DNA of 64,000 bases from Siphonodentalium dalli (taxonomy: Eukaryota; Mollusca; Scaphopoda; Gadilida; Siphonodentaliidae), in the NCBI GenBank assembly GCA_032622095.1, contig CP136062.1, forward strand, positions 138,654,351 to 138,718,350, written 5' to 3'. Numbering within the stretch: position 1 is the first letter of the stretch; the number at the start of each line of letters is the position of its first letter. Made by a program: the position numbers and the translations under genes. This document shows positions 21,522-33,015 of the stretch, piece after piece. The notes under the pieces were generated by a model. It was not told the origin of the DNA. It made no database searches and saw nothing but the letters and a program-made list of their open reading frames with translations.

Positions 21522-22745
21522 TCACTTCGTGCCCATTCTATTTCTATTCTTTCTGTTCCTGTTGCTGAATCTGAAATAACCTCTAAGCTTATCTTTGGTT
21601 GAGCTTGACATGCGCCAGAAGATAAAAATGATCGGGTTTGTGCAAGTAGTCAAAAACCCGAACCACGTGAACGTCATATACATGACGTCATAATATCCCA
21701 GATTGTTCTCGTCCTCATGAAGGAAATATGTAACAAGTATAAGAATGTTAAGCGGGCACAAGCATATCGCGAACACGGTTGTCATGGCAATCAGATATGT
21801 TTGTGTGTTCTTTTCCTTTGGAATGTCAATGTCGTCATCGCTCCCCGGGGCAGAGTAATCGTTACACGATTTGACATTGGTCGACTCTGAGCTGTGTGGG
21901 TCTGACTCCAATATGTTCTCGGCTCTTCCGTTATTCCACGTGATTGCGGTATTAAGTTGGCGTGATTGGCCGTCCTCCGATGTGTCCCTGTCGGCTCGAA
22001 CATTGTAATGAACTGACATCTGTGAATTCTCTTGGGTTTTAAGATCAGCAGATACCTTAACGTATAGGAACGCAAGGACAGCCAAAGGCATCACATACAG
22101 CGTGACGAACAATGCTCTAATGTATTCCTCGATATGGTTACCGGTTGTTGTGACGTAGCAGATGCCCACTCCCTTGAATTCGTCACCAAGATAGGCGGCG
22201 AGATCAATGTATCTGATATATACTGCGAACGGTAACACAACGCATACAGCCGCGACCCATATAGCGATAACACACAAACACGCCGGCACTCTGTTCTGGA
22301 AAGGGTTGACTATGAGTCTATATCGATCCACACCAATAAGAAGAAACGTCAACATTGATACATATATCGGAAACGACTGCATCATCGGCAAGAAAAAACA
22401 CATAAAGCTACCGAATAGCCAATTCTGGACAAGCAAGTTTGCTAGCGTCATAGGCAAGACGAAGACACCTTTGACTATGTCAGCAAATGCTAAGTTTAAC
22501 ATGAACACGAATGTTTGGTCATGAAACAAACGTCTCCTCATTATGATGATGGTCATCGCTGTGTTCCCTGCGACGCCGATTAGTCCAACCATAGCATGGA
22601 GGAAAATGAACATGGGGTAGACGTAGCGCAATGATCTTCTGACGAACGGAAGGGTATAGTCGACAACCCCGGTTTGATTTCTGTCGTTATGCCACCAGTC
22701 CATCACCTTGTCTATATAGGTGTTCTGTGTCTCGATCAACGTCAT
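21522..22745 (-). CDS. Class A (rhodopsin-like) peptide-type GPCR, orphan
   Basis: One uninterrupted 407-residue ORF with seven hydrophobic segments, at about residues 44-69, 78-104, 114-138, 155-177, 211-232, 316-341 and 354-377. Family landmarks: N-glycosylation site NQT at 23, G60-N61 in TM1, LAFAD with D89 in TM2, C116 and C196 (likely disulfide), DRY at 140-142, W163, P220 in TM5, and N370-P371 in TM7. A long acidic Ser/Asp-rich third loop spans about 233-312, and the tail is basic (KDKLRGYFRFSNRNRK). Two landmarks deviate: TM6 reads C-L-C-P in place of CWxP, and TM7 reads NPIIF in place of NPxxY. It would sit in the plasma membrane and couple a peptide-like signal to G proteins. The subfamily is not certain (NPY/GPR83-like is a guess). 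The start follows a splice acceptor 22 bases upstream. Confidence 0.9.
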   Translation of the reverse strand: MTLIETQNTYIDKVMDWWHNDRNQTGVVDYTLPFVRRSLRYVYPMFIFLHAMVGLIGVAGNTAMTIIIMRRRLFHDQTFVFMLNLAFADIVKGVFVLPMTLANLLVQNWLFGSFMCFFLPMMQSFPIYVSMLTFLLIGVDRYRLIVNPFQNRVPACLCVIAIWVAAVCVVLPFAVYIRYIDLAAYLGDEFKGVGICYVTTTGNHIEEYIRALFVTLYVMPLAVLAFLYVKVSADLKTQENSQMSVHYNVRADRDTSEDGQSRQLNTAITWNNGRAENILESDPHSSESTNVKSCNDYSAPGSDDDIDIPKEKNTQTYLIAMTTVFAICLCPLNILILVTYFLHEDENNLGYYDVMYMTFTWFGFLTTCTNPIIFIFWRMSSSTKDKLRGYFRFSNRNRKNRNRMGTK

Positions 22746-22765
22746 TTTGTCACTTGGTCAGTGTC

Positions 22766-22780
22766 ACCTGCGAATAAAAG
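22766..22780 (-). promoter_or_regulatory. 3' splice site upstream of the GPCR start
   Basis: On the minus strand the sequence reads CTTTTATTCGCAG then GTGACACTG, with the ATG 22 bases into the exon. This is a pyrimidine-rich acceptor, so the coding exon is probably preceded by an intron in the 5' UTR. Promoter and first exon are not identified. Confidence 0.5.
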
Positions 22781-22857
22781 AAATTGGGAGAGTGAGAGCC
22801 ATCCATTATCACAAAGTCTATTCTCAGTGTATATTTCTGCTAATAACTTTAGATTGT

Positions 22858-23311
22858 TTCATGAATCTAATCTGGTTACGCCCGCGTAGAGATTATATTC
22901 CACTCAGTTGAAACATGGGGACTTGTTGATGCTCTGGCTGGGAACTTTATAGGATTGAAAAACAACCCAGGGAATGTACTTCTTAGCTGATAACTGGTCC
23001 ATAATAATGTAGTTAACAGTACTTGAAGGTCCAAGGTCAAGATTACATGATTTAGGCTAATTTTGTGAGCCGATTTCGCGATAAACATTAATTTGTTTAC
23101 ACAGTGGAAGTTCTATATTGTAAGCGACAAAACCAAAATGGCTAACAAAAGTCTAAATCAAGCAATCTCGAGCTTGGAACTCCACCTGCTTTGAAATACA
23201 GTTTTATGGAACAGATACATGTATTGACTAACAAATATGTTACATGCATTATCTTTAGGTTATAAAAATTCCCGTCAGAACATCAAAACGTTCCCTTGTG
23301 TTGAACTGAGA
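22858..23311. mobile_element. Family E inverted-repeat element, decayed and truncated
   Basis: It matches 56164-56691 in order: ATGAATCT, ACGCCCG-GTAGAGAT-ATATTCCAC, GGGAAC-TTATA, TTTTGTGAGCCGAT-TCGC, GGAACAGATA, and CGTTCCCTTGT at the right. The right terminal repeat is cut at about 23311, exactly where a family D half-copy begins. Confidence 0.6.
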
Positions 23312-23419
23312 TGAGAGCTTTCCTATGAATGGCAACAAGCCATATTTCCGACTAAATCCTGAAAAGTTACCCATAATTCTGCTGTGGTTAAGAGGTCGAT
23401 TACTTAGGGCATTACTGTA
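23312..23419. mobile_element. Family D MITE, right half only
   Basis: It corresponds to the right half of 20857-21072 (GAGAGCTTTCC, ATGGCAACAAGCCATATTTCC, TTACCCATAATTCTGCTGTG) and ends GGGCATTACTGTA, a better-preserved terminus than in the full copy. Confidence 0.8.
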
Positions 23420-26400
23420 TACACACAAGTATAGAAGCTACTCAGTAATCTTCAACCCTCAAATTGAACAGAACAATCGTCTCGCGTTCCTGCGATCAAA
23501 TTTAAACAAGTCCATGTCCATCTTTTCTCCAGCATTTACAGCATGTATCAATAATGAATTATCTCTCTGTATTTCTCAATATTCATTTGTAATTCAGAGA
23601 ATAAAGCATCAATCATCAAACCGTACTTTGTTTCTTTCTTATAAAACATAATTCCTTATGTGTGGAACGTCGGAAACGTGTACTATAGTTCTACCCTTTG
23701 AGTATGTCATCATGGGGGAAATCAAGTGTGTAATTTGTTCACGTATTTGTCTGCCTATTTTCATCCCCGGAACATGTTATGATACAAGTACATACACGAT
23801 ATCGTAAGGCTTAATTCTGCGCTTGAAATTAGTTGGTCGCAGAACTCCGCGACTTTGTTACCCGAACTTGCCCCTTGGTCGATAGCTCCATCCAAACAGG
23901 AACATTTCTCAATGCAAATAATTTCTAATATCTCTGATTAAGTTTGCTAGAAGATGACATTTACCGCAACAATGTACAGGAGTGTCAACAAGCTATGGTC
24001 GCTGTCAGATGGGCAGACTATATTTAGAAACATGAACATTAGCTTGTAGTAGAGTCGCTTATGTCCGATTTTGGGCTCCCGTGGGAAATTCATGAACAAA
24101 TATAGAGACCATGTTCATGAGCCAGTATATGGTCTCTACTTCAGAAAAAAATTTGTTAGACACCCTGGGGTCGCGACTGGGTGGTCTGATGACGTCACAA
24201 AGATGGCCGCCATGCTAATTTTCGTAAGTTCGCTATTATTGGATTTCATGATAAAAATATAATTGTGATATAAAATATATGACAATCCTTTTGTACAGTG
24301 TATGGCATGACGCCATGTTATAATTATGTATAAAAAATGGCGACCGCAAGTGGGAAAATTGATGGTTTTCCATACATGTCCCCTACATTATTTCCGATTG
24401 TATCGAACTGGTGACGATTAGGGGAAATACTTCTCTTCAATCTTGATAACAAACCACTTAGGCATCATATTAGTTGATTTCTTGGATCATAACCTTGATT
24501 TTCTTCTCCAAATGCGATGATTTAAAGGAAGTGGTATGAATTTTCGCCAAAATATACCTTTTTATTTTCTAACTATTTCCTTATAGAAAATTTGAATTAA
24601 TCTTTGATGGAAATGACTAGCATCATTACATAACGTATTTACATCTAATTTGATCCAGAAACTGTCAACTTTTTCTAAGATGGCTTCCAATATGGCGGCC
24701 AAAATACGATAATACGCAAATTTTACCCTCTTTCACCCAATTACGTTTTTGTCATGTAGAAGGTGAATGTATTAGACTAATTTTCATCTTCCAGATAAAT
24801 AACCACCATGTTATGACACATTCCTATTAGTTGTCATACCAAAATGACTAAAAATGCGAGTTCATATGAAAATTATTGTCCAAATAAGCATCGTGAACAT
24901 TCGCCAAACAAAGTATACGTCAAATAACATGCCCATCACAGGAGAACGATATCTCGGTGTTAGATGTATTAATGAATGGACTCCGATTTAGATAATCCGG
25001 AGTTATTAATACCTTATTATAATCGATATGGCCGCCAATGTGGCGGAAATGTAGAAATTTCCGCCAATGTGGCGGAAATGTAACATTAAATACATATATT
25101 TCCGCAATATATCCCAACGTGTAAGAATGAAATATATGCATATCATTATCCTACATGAACTTTCGATGAGAACATACCATTCACTATATAAAACTGAAAT
25201 ATATGTTAGAGCACGTTAAGTATATGGACTTGTGCTAAACAATATATAAATATTTCCATAAAGACCAACATGCATGGTATGTGGAGAGAATTGTGAAGTT
25301 GCCAAATTCAGGCGCTGTCAGCTACCAACGCTCAAATGGTGCATGTGGTCGCCATACGTTATTGCATATCGATAAAGATTGACTATATCTACTTGTATAC
25401 TTAAAGGTCAAGCGACGGACCCAATCAGATTACTGTATATAGCTAACAGTGGCTGGCTTTTGAAGCCTGAAATTGTAAATATAAACCAGGAGATCGCCCG
25501 GGACCTCGTCCAGAAATTATAACCATACTTTATTCTTTTCCATTTCACCATTGCACATGTATACCGCCGGTATAGACTTGGTAGATGCACGAGGTAGATC
25601 CACGAGGTTGGATAGTCTGTCGAAGTTACATGGACGTTTTCTGACATAATATCCATAAGTCTTCGTAAAATTAATCCTTGTATGGGTGATTTGAATGGAA
25701 AATCGACACAAAATGATCAGACACTTCCTTCTACCATTTTAACAAATACATATGCTAAGGAGGAAATGTTGACGATTGCCTCATGCTTAAACTGCTTCTT
25801 ATCACCAGTTCATACTAAGTACCGGTACATTTCCACATTTGCAATAATATGAAAACAATATGGGATCGTGACAAATTTGAACTAGAACTCAAGCAATACA
25901 TTTACCTGTATTACAGCGATATTAGCATATTTATGTATCACTACATTTATGTATAAAAATTAGTTTGTCTCATATACACGTAGCGCTAATGTGTATTTGG
26001 ACCATAACACTCTCGTTAGGTGGTGTGAATATAAATGATTCCCGGAAATGACTAACATAAGCCTGCACAGTGGATGTCGAATCCGATCCACGATTAAACG
26101 TATACTTATTGTTGTTGTATTATTCACGGAATAAATATTGTATAAACTAAGGTCTATCTGATCAAACTGTATTGCTTACCACGTGGAAATGTATGGAGCT
26201 CTTCGTAGCTTCACCATGGCCGTGTTCTGCTGAAGTTAATCTATATATGCCACATAGTTGGTGTAGATTATCATGATGCACGAATGCAGGATGATATATA
26301 CAATTTCTGGGATATATCCCGAGTTATGTGATAACTATTAGTCGAATAGAATTAGAACAGTTTGAGGCATTAGGATATATATGGATCGGCCTATATAATA

Positions 26401-29083
26401 TGATCTGAAAGTTGCCATTATTATAGTGAACCATGGCCATATCCGTAGTTACACGTGCTAATTCAACTTCCTTCATTTCCGCATTTCCTGTGGTTCACGA
26501 TAACGTTCTAACCAAATCAACATTGCACGTCACGAGCTGTTATTAACTCCAACTATTACTTCGCATCATGTTGTAAGAAGTTAGTGGACTGCGTTCCCCC
26601 ATAATTTCATTCAGTATTCAGAGCCTGGATTCCAGAGTGTATTGGACAATGCATATGGACACAATGAATCAAACTGATGACATGACACCAGACGACATCA
26701 CTACCAATGTATTGTTCACCGTGTGGGAAACGGGTTCATCAAAACGCGGGAATTAGTATTACAATAAGTATTGCCTGTCTATTTTTGGCTGGTTTACCAT
26801 TCACATTCTTTCGTCATCTAAGCTGCAGGGTTGGATATGCAGAGCAGTTACGCATTCCCTGTTGATTTCGATAAACTTCAAAATAATCACTGACCACGTG
26901 CAACCGGCTCACAATTATAACTATTGCCAAGAACCACTTCCATATACAAAAGCAATGCATTGCCTCACTAAACTATTGACATGCCAAAATCATAGAAATC
27001 AATATGGGCTATTAGTTTGTTTTATAATATCAATGGTCCATACCAGCCTACTGTGTTCATACCAAGACACCTTTCGTATATTAGGCGAATCACTTTGTGC
27101 GGCCACCACCAATTAACTGAACAAGAGGAAATCAAAGAACCAGACACGCCACTTCCCCTGTTTTCGGGGATCTAGCCTGGTGTATGATAATGTTCACTTG
27201 AACTGAATGAACATGTCCTGGGAGGTCAATAACTTATATATAGAAATTTCTCAAAACTCCACATATGCTATGAAATTGGTTGGGCAGAACTTGGGCTACT
27301 TTGTTGAATACCATCATCCATATCTCAGAGCCTGTTGTTCACAATTTATCACTTTAAGCATTATTCGGGACGCTACCCCTTATACGGATATATTACCCAC
27401 ATATGGGGGTATATTATATTTTGATCTGCCGTGGTTATCAATACTATTGAAACCTGCTAAGTTCAGCTAAACGAGGTTCAAATGGTGTTAACATGCAAAT
27501 TTAATTAAAGGTTACAGTGCAACTAACAGCGAGACAACCAGGCAAAGTGACAGCCTTATAATTAGTTTTACTATTGACTGTGTTGATAAACAAGGTGTTG
27601 TTTCTTGCTTGCCAAGATGCACGGTATAGCTGAGAAGTACAATCCCACTTCATAGCTATCACAATAAACAATTGTGTATTGCTACTTTATATGATACACT
27701 ATATGCATTTTCTGATATGTCATAACAAGAATTAATACCAATGTTTATCTGCATCATCTGTTGCCATTTGATATGGTAACCACCAATATTTCTCAATTAG
27801 TACTCTGTCTTACAGAAGGCTAGACTTTGGGATGGTAATACTTGTCACTCAAGCTAAGATGGCGGTCTATGATACTTTCTAATTTCACATAGTTGGATTG
27901 CCTCTTCAACACCCTCCACAACTATATCGCCAATTTGTATAAGAAATTAAAGGTATGCTCATTTACTTAACATTAGCAGATTAACCTAATTCCCCATGAT
28001 GGAATGACAAGGCTGGTTCTAACGAAAACTGACTTTTGTATTTTGACTGCCATTTTGGTAGCCATCTTGGATGAACCTGAATTGTGATAATAATTCCGTA
28101 TGTGGCACGAATATTTCTTTCCCATCACTGAATTCCACTCATTTCTTTAAATCTATTGCTACAATATCGGAATTGAGTCTTTAGATGCTATAATTCGGTT
28201 GTCTAAAGTAGATTTTTGACAGACCGAACATGTTTTGTACAATACCATGGCAGCATTACATTGCTGAAGCAATAATTAAACACAGAATTGTCACAATTCG
28301 CAGTCGCTACCAATAGAAAACCCGCAAATCATTTACGTCACATTTTTGTACTTGGAGCCAGGTTGAGGAACCTGCACTTCGGCCTTTCGGTAATAAGTCG
28401 GTTATTAGGGATAACATCGGATGTTATTTTCCGGTAACATCAGTGCGAACGAGATTGACGCATTAAAATGTTCACAATAGCCGACAATCTTGTCCCTCCG
28501 TACCATTAGCCGTATCTATTTTAGACGAAACGCCCCCAGGAAACATGAGTCATTTCTGAAGCAAACCGACATTAATAGTGTTTGAAAATTAAATAATTGC
28601 AAGTAAAGGAACTCAGTAATAAAACCAACCAGACGCATTCCTCCACCTGGGTATGTTGCGCTATTACAAGCCTAAACTTAAACCAAGTAATTGGTCGCTG
28701 GTGTCACTTGATTCACGGGATTCCGGGATCATAATGGACCGAAACTATGGACGGAAAGAACTGAATAATAATAATGGTGTTATCTTGGAGAGGATTGATA
28801 TTTATAGTAATTTGAGTATAAACGACATTCTTTCCTTTGTGGAGTACAAGGTATGCCCAACGACCAAAACACCATTATTTTTATATAAAGCTAATTGGAC
28901 ATACATATAGCCAAAACAAAGTTCAGGTAAGCGACATGTGGTCCATAGACTAACGACATGTTGTCGCTTGTTGAACTTATTTTCTGAATAATTCCTCCAT
29001 AAATTGTATGTGAAAGTTGAAAACAACTTCTTAATTTCTATCATATGTACAGTTAACAGAAGTATTTCACGAGTTTACCTACA
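23420..29083. other. 5.7 kb gene-poor DNA
   Basis: No convincing ORF; frames of 60-87 codons (24071, 25408 minus, 26862, 27207, 28653) lack family character. Seen inside: a hairpin at about 24100-24140 (TAGAGACCAT...ATGGTCTCTA); a direct pair of a 16-base CCGCCAATGTGGCGGAAATG word at 25030-25083; AAGATGGC(C/G)G words near 24200, 24680 and 27860 that mark diffuse diverged repeats; and an inverted pair GTAAGCGACATGT...ACATGTTGTCGCTTG at 28927-28972. Confidence 0.35.
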
Positions 29084-31860
29084 TCTATATTTATATTTGC
29101 GAATGTATGTCTGTCTGTCTGTGTTCTATAGAAATTCACAGGGGACCACCTAGATGGCACAAAAGGGGTCTAATAGGGGTAACTTTTTACGAAAAAGATA
29201 ATGGCGAGGGTTAGAATTTTCTAAAGTGACGCCGTTATTGTCAGGCGCAGAAAAGGGGGAGGGGCAGAAACAAAATTTGTCGCCGATTGCCACCAAACAT
29301 ATATATAATCATCCCCATAATGTGAGGAATCTAATGGTGTGGTTTAAATATGTCAAAAGTCGAGCCCTTCGCGTCAGGGATGTCAGGAAAGGGGAGAGGG
29401 GCACCAAAATTGATCAAAAATAATTTTAGCGCCGAATTCCACCAAATTGATGCACATTCTTCTGAGATCGTCTCCATGATAAAAGGAATCTTATTGTGTG
29501 ATTTAAAGACGCCAAATTGGTGTCGTTGGGATGAGAGATTTGGGGGGGGGGGTGTGTGGGTACTAAATCTGATAAGAATTGGTTTAGTCGCCGATTGCCA
29601 CGAAACTTCATCCCCATGGCATGAGGTGTCTAATGGCGTGGCTTAAAGCTGTCAAAAGTAGCGTCATGCGAGTCAGGGGTGCACTGAAAGGGAGAGGGGC
29701 ACCAAAATTGATACACAATATTTTTAGCGTCAATTTCCACCAAATTGATACACATTATTATCCATGATATGGGGAATCTAATCGTGTGATTTTTAAGACG
29801 TCATATTGGTGCTGATTTGGTGAGAGATTGGGGTGGGCAATAAATTTGATAAAAATTTGTTTAGTCGCGGATTAGCACTAAACTTACAAATAATAATCTC
29901 CATGATATCAGGAGTCTAATTGTGTGTTTTAAAGATGTCAAAGTGGGGCCATTCGAGTCAGGGGTGCCTAGAGGGTGAGAGGGACACACACATTGATAAA
30001 TAATATGTTTAGCGCCGATTTCCACCTGATTGATACATTTTCTTCTCCGTGATACGAATAATCTAATCGTGTGGTTTAAATACGCCAAATTGGTGCCTTT
30101 TGGGTGAGAGATATGCAATAGTGGCCCTAAATTTGATACGAATTTGTATACTCGCCAATTTTCATAAATTTTATATATATTCATCTCTATAATGGGTCTA
30201 AGTGTGTGGTTTAATGGTGTCAAAAGTGGCGCCGCTTGAGTCCGAAACAGGGACGGGAGGGTCACCAAAAACTTATGTTTTGTGCCAATTACCATCAAAC
30301 TCATACACTTTCTTCTCAAATGATACAATGAATCAAATATTTGCGAATATCTGTCTATATCTTTAAGGATACAATCGAGATGGCACCAAGGCGGTCTAAC
30401 AGGGGTAACTTTTTACGAGTAAGATAATGGTGAGGGTTAAAATGTTCTAAAGTGACATTGTTGGTGTCAGGGGAGGGGCTAATTTTAGCACAGATTTCGA
30501 CCAAATTGATATATTCTTCTTCTCCGTGATACGAGGAATATAAACGTGTGGTTTAAAGACGCGAAATTGGTGCCGTTTGGGTGAGAGATGGGGGTAATAA
30601 ATATGATAAGAATTTGTTTAGTTTCCGATTACCACCAAACATATATATAATCATCTCCATTATATAATGCATGCATGAGTCTAATAGACGTGGTTTAAAT
30701 ATGACAAAAGTGGCGCGGTTTAAGTCATGCATGAGGGAGTTGCACCAAAGTTGATACAAATTCACTAGCATTTATAAGATTGTTCAATTCGCCGATATCC
30801 AACAATGTTATATATTGTCATCTCCCAGGCCATCTCCATGTCGTTCTAAGGAGTTTTTGGCGTTCCAATTTCACAATCTCGACAAATGGTGACCGAATTA
30901 AGTCACTTGAACAATTTTATCTTCTCAACTGTCATATTTATATGGGGATGGAAATCAGGGCATTCCTATAATGATCTAGCAACACAGATACATAGAAGAA
31001 AGAATTATAAGTATACTTATATCAATCTATTTAAGAGATACATATATTCATTCAAACTGAGGGACCTTGAATCGTCAGAGGATAGCATATTAGAATGGCT
31101 CATGTATATATTATAACACGATATGGAAATGTAGAGCAGGCCTGTTAAAAAATAGTGGTCACAGTGTGCAGTCATATATGGTTACTTCTGAGATAAAGAA
31201 AAACGCACACCGTAGCACATGACTTTTCAGGATCCTCCAATATTGACATCTGACACGGGTATATCTGCCCGATACAGAGGATTTCTTTCATTTTTTAAAA
31301 CAGACTCATCGCCTAACATAAACAACTCAAATTATCGCTGTGTCGGGAACATGCAGCTGCTATACATGCATAACATCAATTCTTTTAAACTGAAAATGAT
31401 TAGCCAGTATATAGCACCAGAACAGAGGAGCACCTGGACATATCTTTAAAACATCTGTATCTTCATGAAGATATGATAAACTAGATTGATTGATTGATTG
31501 ATACATCTATATGTGAAACACAATTGTCGTCTTTTATTTTTTCGAACTAATGTGTTTATGATGTTCATGTTTCATGCTATAACGTCTGAAGTATACGCAG
31601 TTGTAAATAAATAAATACTTCTTTATTGGTGAGCCGGATTAAACGCGATAAACAAAATGATAATCGCTCCGACCTGACAAGGTGAGCCACGATACTTATA
31701 TTCCATGTGTAAGAATCATGTTTTGTGATGCCATTTGGATATACAATTTATAAGAATACGTGTAACACTTTGAGAGCAAGAGTATTCTCTATTCCCACCA
31801 AATATCCACATAGGGTTTCACATCACTTTAACCTGGGCAACGCCGGGTAACCCTGTTAGT
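29084..31860 (+). mobile_element. Non-autonomous Helitron, copy 2 (2.8 kb)
   Basis: It begins TCTATATTTATATTTGCG preceded by A and ends with the hairpin CGCCGGGTAACCCTG and TTAG followed by T; the final tetramer has C to T relative to copy 1. It is the same element as 11348-14256 in the other orientation. Inside, a second copy of the 5'-end sequence (ATTTGCGAATATCTGTCTAT, then the GGCACCAAGGCGGTCTAACA block) starts near 30337, so about 1.25 kb of the interior is itself a diverged tandem duplication. The ORFs at 29226-30328 run through tandem repeat units and are not genes. Confidence 0.75.
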
Positions 31861-31977
31861 ATTATATATAATCCACGGAACGTTACAAAAGCGAAAATTT
31901 CAAACTTGAAAATCATGTCAGTTTATTGTTTTTAATGACTTCATAGTCAAACATATCCTCGCGCAAATCCGCACTTA

Positions 31978-32466
31978 ATCGACCTATGATGTGAAAGAGG
32001 TACATAATGTTATTATTTTATTCTGAAATAAGCAGATAATGGAGTCATATCAGTTATTTCGTTTTATGGCGCGGGACACAATGGAACGCATGCTAAAGAG
32101 CGTTTACCTGAAAAGTCAGCCTATTCTCTCGAAAACCCGCGCATTATATGCTTAGATAATACATGTAGAACTTGTTTTAGATAGGTAATCTGCTTAGAAT
32201 CGCTTCATTTTGAGTCGATAATGTGCTGAAAATGAGAGCGTTTTAGTCGCGTTATCGACTCATAACGAGACAATTTAAAGCAGATTATGTCCGGACAATG
32301 ACACAAGTACGCCAACTCACAACTTTTCAGATGTACGCTCTTTAATATTTGTTTTCACTGTGCCCCGCACCATAAAACTAAATAACGGGTAAGAGTACAC
32401 TATAGGCTTATGTCAGAATCAAATAATCACAGTGTGTACCTATTTCGCATCATAGGTCCACTATGT
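31978..32466. mobile_element. Family B full palindromic element (about 490 bp)
   Basis: The outer ends CGACCTATGATGTGAAA...GGTACATA and GTACCTATTTCGCATCATAGGTC are inverted. Further in, TTATTTCGTTTTATGGCGCG and its complement (CGCACCATAAAACTAAATAA) pair up, as do AAAGAGCGTTTACCTGAAAA and TTTTCAGATGTACGCTCTTT. It has no ORF. Confidence 0.75.
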
Positions 32467-32690
32467 GCGCGTTTGCGCGAGCATATGTTGGAAAAGTCGT
32501 GAGTTGGCTTATTTGTGTAATTTGTCGCACATAATCTGCTTAGAATCGCCTCATTGTGAATCGATAGTGTGACTAAAACTCTTTCATTTTCATTACAATA
32601 TAGACTCAAAATGAGGCGATTCTCAGCAGATTATCTACCTAAATCGTGTTATATTATAAGCAGATAAATGTGCGGATTATTGCGAAAACA
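32467..32690. repeat. Family B half-copy next to the full one
   Basis: It repeats the right two-thirds of 17870-18215 (AAAGTCGTGAGTTGGCTTAT, CACATAATCTGCTTAGAATC, GCGATTCTCAGCAGATTATC). It directly follows the palindromic copy, so the locus is a tandem of one full and one partial element. Confidence 0.7.
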
Positions 32691-33015
32691 GGATGGCATA
32701 ATAATGATGATTTCGCATAACATCAACAAGAAAACACAAATAAAGTATTTTAAAATTCATATATTCTCTTTATACCGTAGATATATGTCACATTGTGAAT
32801 CGTTGGGTTTAAAATTCTATGGAAACAACACAATGGTCTTTCTTTACGACGTCGCTTTGTTGTACCAACAACGGAGCTACATTAATTGAATTGTTTATTC
32901 CTACATGGAATGAAGTATAGATGCGGACTGGACCGCTTGGTCCACCCACACATGTATTATAAGTTATGAGCAGAAGATAAACTAACACTATGGAAATTGT
33001 TTCTGCTATATTAAT

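Noticed and set aside
29226-30328. ORFs of 65-155 codons in Helitron copy 2
   Set aside because: They are made of tandem repeat units and have no matching open frame in copy 1.
11348-31860. A single 20-kb transposon with 2.9-kb terminal inverted repeats
   Set aside because: Each arm has its own Helitron-like start and end, and the host-type GPCR lies between; two insertions explain this better.
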